Shown in pieces: positions 4,823 through 6,837 of a DNA stretch of 6,837 nt. Position numbers and translations under genes: made by a program. Under the pieces are notes generated by a model that was not told the origin of the DNA, did no database searches, and saw only the letters and a program-made list of their open reading frames with translations. Source of the stretch: Deltaproteobacteria bacterium (GTDB lineage: Bacteria; Myxococcota_A; UBA796; UBA2385). The DNA is taken from contig CANHON010000256.1 of assembly GCA_947462115.1 (NCBI GenBank), forward strand, positions 1 to 6,837, in the 5' to 3' direction. Position 1 is the first letter of the stretch, and every line of letters begins with the position of its first letter.

Positions 4823-5866
4823 TCAGGCCAGCTCGTCTCCGGCCTCCAGATCTTCGGCGCCGCCCGCGGGATCGCCGGGGTCGTCCTCGGGCCACTCCGG
4901 CGGCTGCCCGGCGAGCAGGGCCCGCATGTCGTCGGGGAGCGGCGCCTCCAGGTGCAGGTGGTGCCCGTCGGGGTGCGGCAAGCGCAAGGTCCAGGCGTGC
5001 AGGCACTGGCGCGGGAAGCGGGCCGCCGCCCGCACCAAGGGGGTGGCGCCCCGCTCGTTCCACTCGAGGAAGACAGCGTCGGGCTGGCCATAGATGCGGT
5101 CTCCGACGATGGCGTGCCCGAGGTGCTCGAGGTGCACCCGGATTTGGTGGGTGCGCCCGGTGTGCAGGCGGCAAGACACGAGGCTGAGGCCCGGGAGCCG
5201 CTCCAGCACCCGAAAGCTGGTCCAGGCGTCCTGCCCGGCCGGGTTCACGCCGCGCCGCAGCCGGATCTCCGAGCCGATGGCCTCGCCGATGGGGGCCCGC
5301 ACCTCCACCGCGTCCTCGGCCGGCGCCCCCCAGCACAGCGCCTGGTAGGTCTTCTCCAGCGCGTCGTCGCGGTACTTCAGCGCGTGCTTGATGAAGGCGT
5401 TGGCCGCGAGGTCCTTGCTCAGCACCAGCAGGCCCGAGGTGTCGCGGTCGAGGCGGTGGCACAGGTCCACCCGCGCGTCGGGCCAGGCCTCTCGGGCGAG
5501 GCCGATGATCGCCCAGGCGTACTTGTCGCCCGCGGGGTGGCACAGCAGGCGCGGCGGCTTGTTGAGCACGATGAGCCGCGCGTCTTCGTAGAGGACCGGC
5601 GGCAGGGGCGGCGGCGGGCCATCGGGCGCGAGGCCCTTCATGTAGAGGCGCAGCTCCTCGTGGGCCTCGATGAGCGAGCTGGGCTTGAGGCTGCGGCCCC
5701 GGCTCTCGACCTCGCCGGCCTTGATCGCCCGCTGGATGGCCGCCCGCGACCAGCTCGCGAAGCGCGCCGACAGGTACGCATCGAGCCGCCATCCGGCGTG
5801 CTCCGGCGCCACCACCAAGGGTCGAAAGGGTCGGCCCTCGCTCAGGGGCCCGTCGCGCCGCGCCAT
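4823..5866 (-). CDS. RluA-family RNA pseudouridine synthase
   Basis: A 347-residue enzyme that should isomerise uridine to pseudouridine in rRNA or tRNA in the cytosol. An S4-type RNA-binding domain occupies about 15-75 (AGWRLDAYLSARFASWSRAA, then IQRAIKAGEVESRG). The catalytic domain starts near VLYEDARLIVLNKPP (91-105). The signature HRLDRDTSG (137-145) carries the catalytic Asp140. Further family motifs are LEKTYQALCWG (170-180), RLHTGRTHQIRVHLEHLGH (233-251) and GDRIYG (255-260). The last 30 residues are acidic and Pro-rich and look like a disordered extension. Length is typical of RluC/RluD-type proteins, but the target uridine cannot be read from sequence, so no rlu symbol is given. ATG 5866 has GGAG six bases upstream; the frame remains open to an ATG at 5980, but the extra 38 residues are Arg/Ala/Gly-rich and look non-coding. 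It is divergent from the small membrane protein gene at 6004. Confidence 0.95.
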   Translation of the reverse strand: MARRDGPLSEGRPFRPLVVAPEHAGWRLDAYLSARFASWSRAAIQRAIKAGEVESRGRSLKPSSLIEAHEELRLYMKGLAPDGPPPPLPPVLYEDARLIVLNKPPRLLCHPAGDKYAWAIIGLAREAWPDARVDLCHRLDRDTSGLLVLSKDLAANAFIKHALKYRDDALEKTYQALCWGAPAEDAVEVRAPIGEAIGSEIRLRRGVNPAGQDAWTSFRVLERLPGLSLVSCRLHTGRTHQIRVHLEHLGHAIVGDRIYGQPDAVFLEWNERGATPLVRAAARFPRQCLHAWTLRLPHPDGHHLHLEAPLPDDMRALLAGQPPEWPEDDPGDPAGGAEDLEAGDELA

Positions 5867-5872
5867 CGCTCG

Positions 5873-5876
5873 CTCC
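5873..5876 (-). promoter_or_regulatory. Ribosome binding site fixing the RluA-family start
   Basis: GGAG on the minus strand, six bases before ATG 5866-5864. It supports this start over the ATG at 5980, whose extra residues lack any family match. Confidence 0.6.
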
Positions 5877-5928
5877 AGCCGCGCGCAGCCGCGGGCCCGG
5901 CCGCGTATCCGAGAGCGCGCAGCCCGTC

Positions 5929-5944
5929 GCCCGCCGCGGCGGGC
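5929..5944. promoter_or_regulatory. 16-base perfect palindrome in divergent gap
   Basis: GCCCGCCGCGGCGGGC is identical to its own reverse complement. It lies in the 137-base gap (5867-6003) between the divergent RluA-family and small membrane protein genes, where a dimeric regulator could act on both. No convincing -10/-35 boxes are visible around it. GC-only palindromes can arise by chance in such DNA, so an operator role is a guess. Confidence 0.3.
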
Positions 5945-6003
5945 CGTTCGACAGGCCGCCCCGCCCGCGCGATCGTGCATCGACCCTTCGCCTCGGAGCG
6001 CCC

Positions 6004-6219
6004 ATGGCCCGCCCGCGCCTCGACATCGGCTTCGTCGTCGCGGTCGCTTGGCTGCTGTTCGCCGCGCTCATCACCGTGATCTACGGCCCCAACCTCGGCC
6101 TTCGCGGGCTGCTGTGGATGGGCCTGCACCACACCCTCTGCGCCGCGGGCGCGGGGCACGAGCTCTGGCGAGCCCGGGCCCGCCGCCGGTCCGGCCCCAG
6201 CCCCGAGGCCCCGCGATGA
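6004..6219 (+). CDS. 71-residue single-pass membrane protein coupled to a Rieske oxygenase
   Basis: I do not recognise this small protein. After MARPRLDI, residues 9-28 (GFVVAVAWLLFAALITVIYG) form one clear transmembrane helix. Residues 32-50 are moderately hydrophobic with His41, His42 and Cys46, and the end is Arg-rich then Pro-rich (55-71). The N-terminal Arg and the strongly basic C-terminal part make topology uncertain. ATG 6004 has GGAG five bases upstream. Its stop TGA (6217-6219) overlaps the next gene's ATG (6216-6218) as ATGA, so the two are probably co-translated. That pairing, the ribosome site and the clear membrane helix argue for a real gene, though short frames are common in DNA this GC-rich. 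A role as membrane anchor or partner for the oxygenase is conceivable but nothing in the sequence proves it. It is the first gene after the divergent promoter gap. Confidence 0.65.
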   Translation: MARPRLDIGFVVAVAWLLFAALITVIYGPNLGLRGLLWMGLHHTLCAAGAGHELWRARARRRSGPSPEAPR

Positions 6220-6837
6220 CCGACCCCGCGCCCCTCCCCAGCGTCCGCCGCATCGAGCGTGGCCTCGACCCCCAGCGCTACACCGGCGAGGCCGCCTTCG
6301 CCCACGACCGGGCCGCCGTCTTCGACCGAGCCTGGCTCTGCCTCGGCGCCGCCGCCGAGTGGCCGGCGCCGGGCGACGCCGCCGAGCTCGAGCAAGGGGG
6401 GCGCTCCCTCGTGGTGATCCGGGGCGACGACGGCGTGCTGCGTGCCTTTTTCAACATCTGCCCGCACCGCGCCGCGCCCCTCATCTGGCCCGGCGAGCGC
6501 CGGTCGGGGCTGCGGGCCCTGCGCTGCCGCTACCACGGCTGGCGCTTCGACCCCGAGGGGGCGCTCATCGGCGCGCCCGACTTCGACGGGGCGCGAACGG
6601 GCCTGCCCGCGGGACTCCAGGGCTGCCGCCTGCGCGGCCTGCCGCTGCGCGAAGACCTCGGCCTCGTCTGGGCTTGGCTCGGCGCCGGGGCGCCCGGCCC
6701 GCTGCCCACCGAGCAGCCGGCGCTCCGGGACGCCCTCAGCGGCCTCCGCCTCGCCGACTGGCGCCCGCGGCGCGCGGCCTCGCACCGGCTCGCCTGCAGC
6801 TGGAAGGTCTACGTCGAGAACTACCTCGAGGGCTACC
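6216..6837 (+). CDS. Rieske [2Fe-2S] ring-hydroxylating-type oxygenase, alpha subunit (partial, 3' cut)
   Basis: The 207 visible residues are the N-terminal half of a Rieske non-haem iron oxygenase alpha subunit, usually about 350-450 residues. These enzymes use electrons from a reductase to activate O2 and hydroxylate or demethylate an organic substrate. The Rieske cluster ligands are complete: C82-P-H84 in FNICPHRAAPL and C104-R-Y-H107 in RCRYHGWRFDPEG. The start of the catalytic domain is seen in SWKVYVENYLEGY (195-207), the usual lead-in to the mononuclear iron site; the His ligands themselves lie beyond the window. General style (YTGEAAFAHDRAAVFDRAWLC near 22-42) is like the broad group that includes choline and carnitine monooxygenases, but the substrate cannot be told. 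ATG 6216 overlaps the stop of the small membrane protein gene, with GAGG seven bases upstream. Ferredoxin and reductase partners are not in the window. Confidence 0.95.
   Translation, partial: MTDPAPLPSVRRIERGLDPQRYTGEAAFAHDRAAVFDRAWLCLGAAAEWPAPGDAAELEQGGRSLVVIRGDDGVLRAFFNICPHRAAPLIWPGERRSGLRALRCRYHGWRFDPEGALIGAPDFDGARTGLPAGLQGCRLRGLPLREDLGLVWAWLGAGAPGPLPTEQPALRDALSGLRLADWRPRRAASHRLACSWKVYVENYLEGY

Noticed and set aside
4646..6079. Plus-strand frame of 477 codons across the RluA-family gene
   Set aside because: The opposite strand encodes an unmistakable pseudouridine synthase with Asp140 and all family motifs; the plus-strand product is low-complexity.

Overview
The window is very GC-rich, uses GC-ending codons heavily, and is almost fully coding on both strands; no gap without a gene exceeds 160 bases. 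Two lipoproteins, one with Asp/Cys-rich MopE-type repeats and one with an Ig-like ASH fold, plus Pro/Ala-rich exported proteins, suggest a Gram-negative bacterium of the Myxococcota (old deltaproteobacterial) kind. This is an inference from protein style; no marker gene is present.

Layout, left to right. (1) Minus strand, 1-1190: a partial MopE-repeat lipoprotein (runs off the left edge) lies downstream of a gloA-type lactoylglutathione lyase that starts at a TTG codon. (2) 1191-1348: a divergent control region with a weak promoter candidate for gloA and a GC-rich stem-loop just before the ribosome binding site of the next gene. (3) Plus strand, 1349-3893: a tightly overlapping three-gene run made of a WYL-domain transcription regulator, an unrecognised 333-residue protein whose TTG start overlaps the regulator's stop, and a small ASH-type lipoprotein whose 5' end overlaps the unrecognised gene by 121 bases. 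(4) Minus strand, 3915-5866: an RluA-family RNA pseudouridine synthase, followed by an exported Pro/Ala-rich protein with two Gly-rich hydrophobic segments. (5) 5867-6003: a divergent region with a 16-base perfect palindrome. (6) Plus strand, 6004-6837: a 71-residue single-pass membrane protein coupled by an ATGA overlap to a Rieske non-haem iron oxygenase alpha subunit, cut by the right edge.

The genes look like a patchwork of short transcription units rather than one pathway: methylglyoxal detoxification (gloA), RNA modification (RluA family), oxidative metabolism (Rieske oxygenase) and envelope lipoproteins. The least explained parts are the WYL / unknown protein / lipoprotein run and the small membrane protein tied to the oxygenase. 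I see no CRISPR, tRNA, rRNA, transposase, phage gene or recognisable defence system, and I do not claim a new system here.
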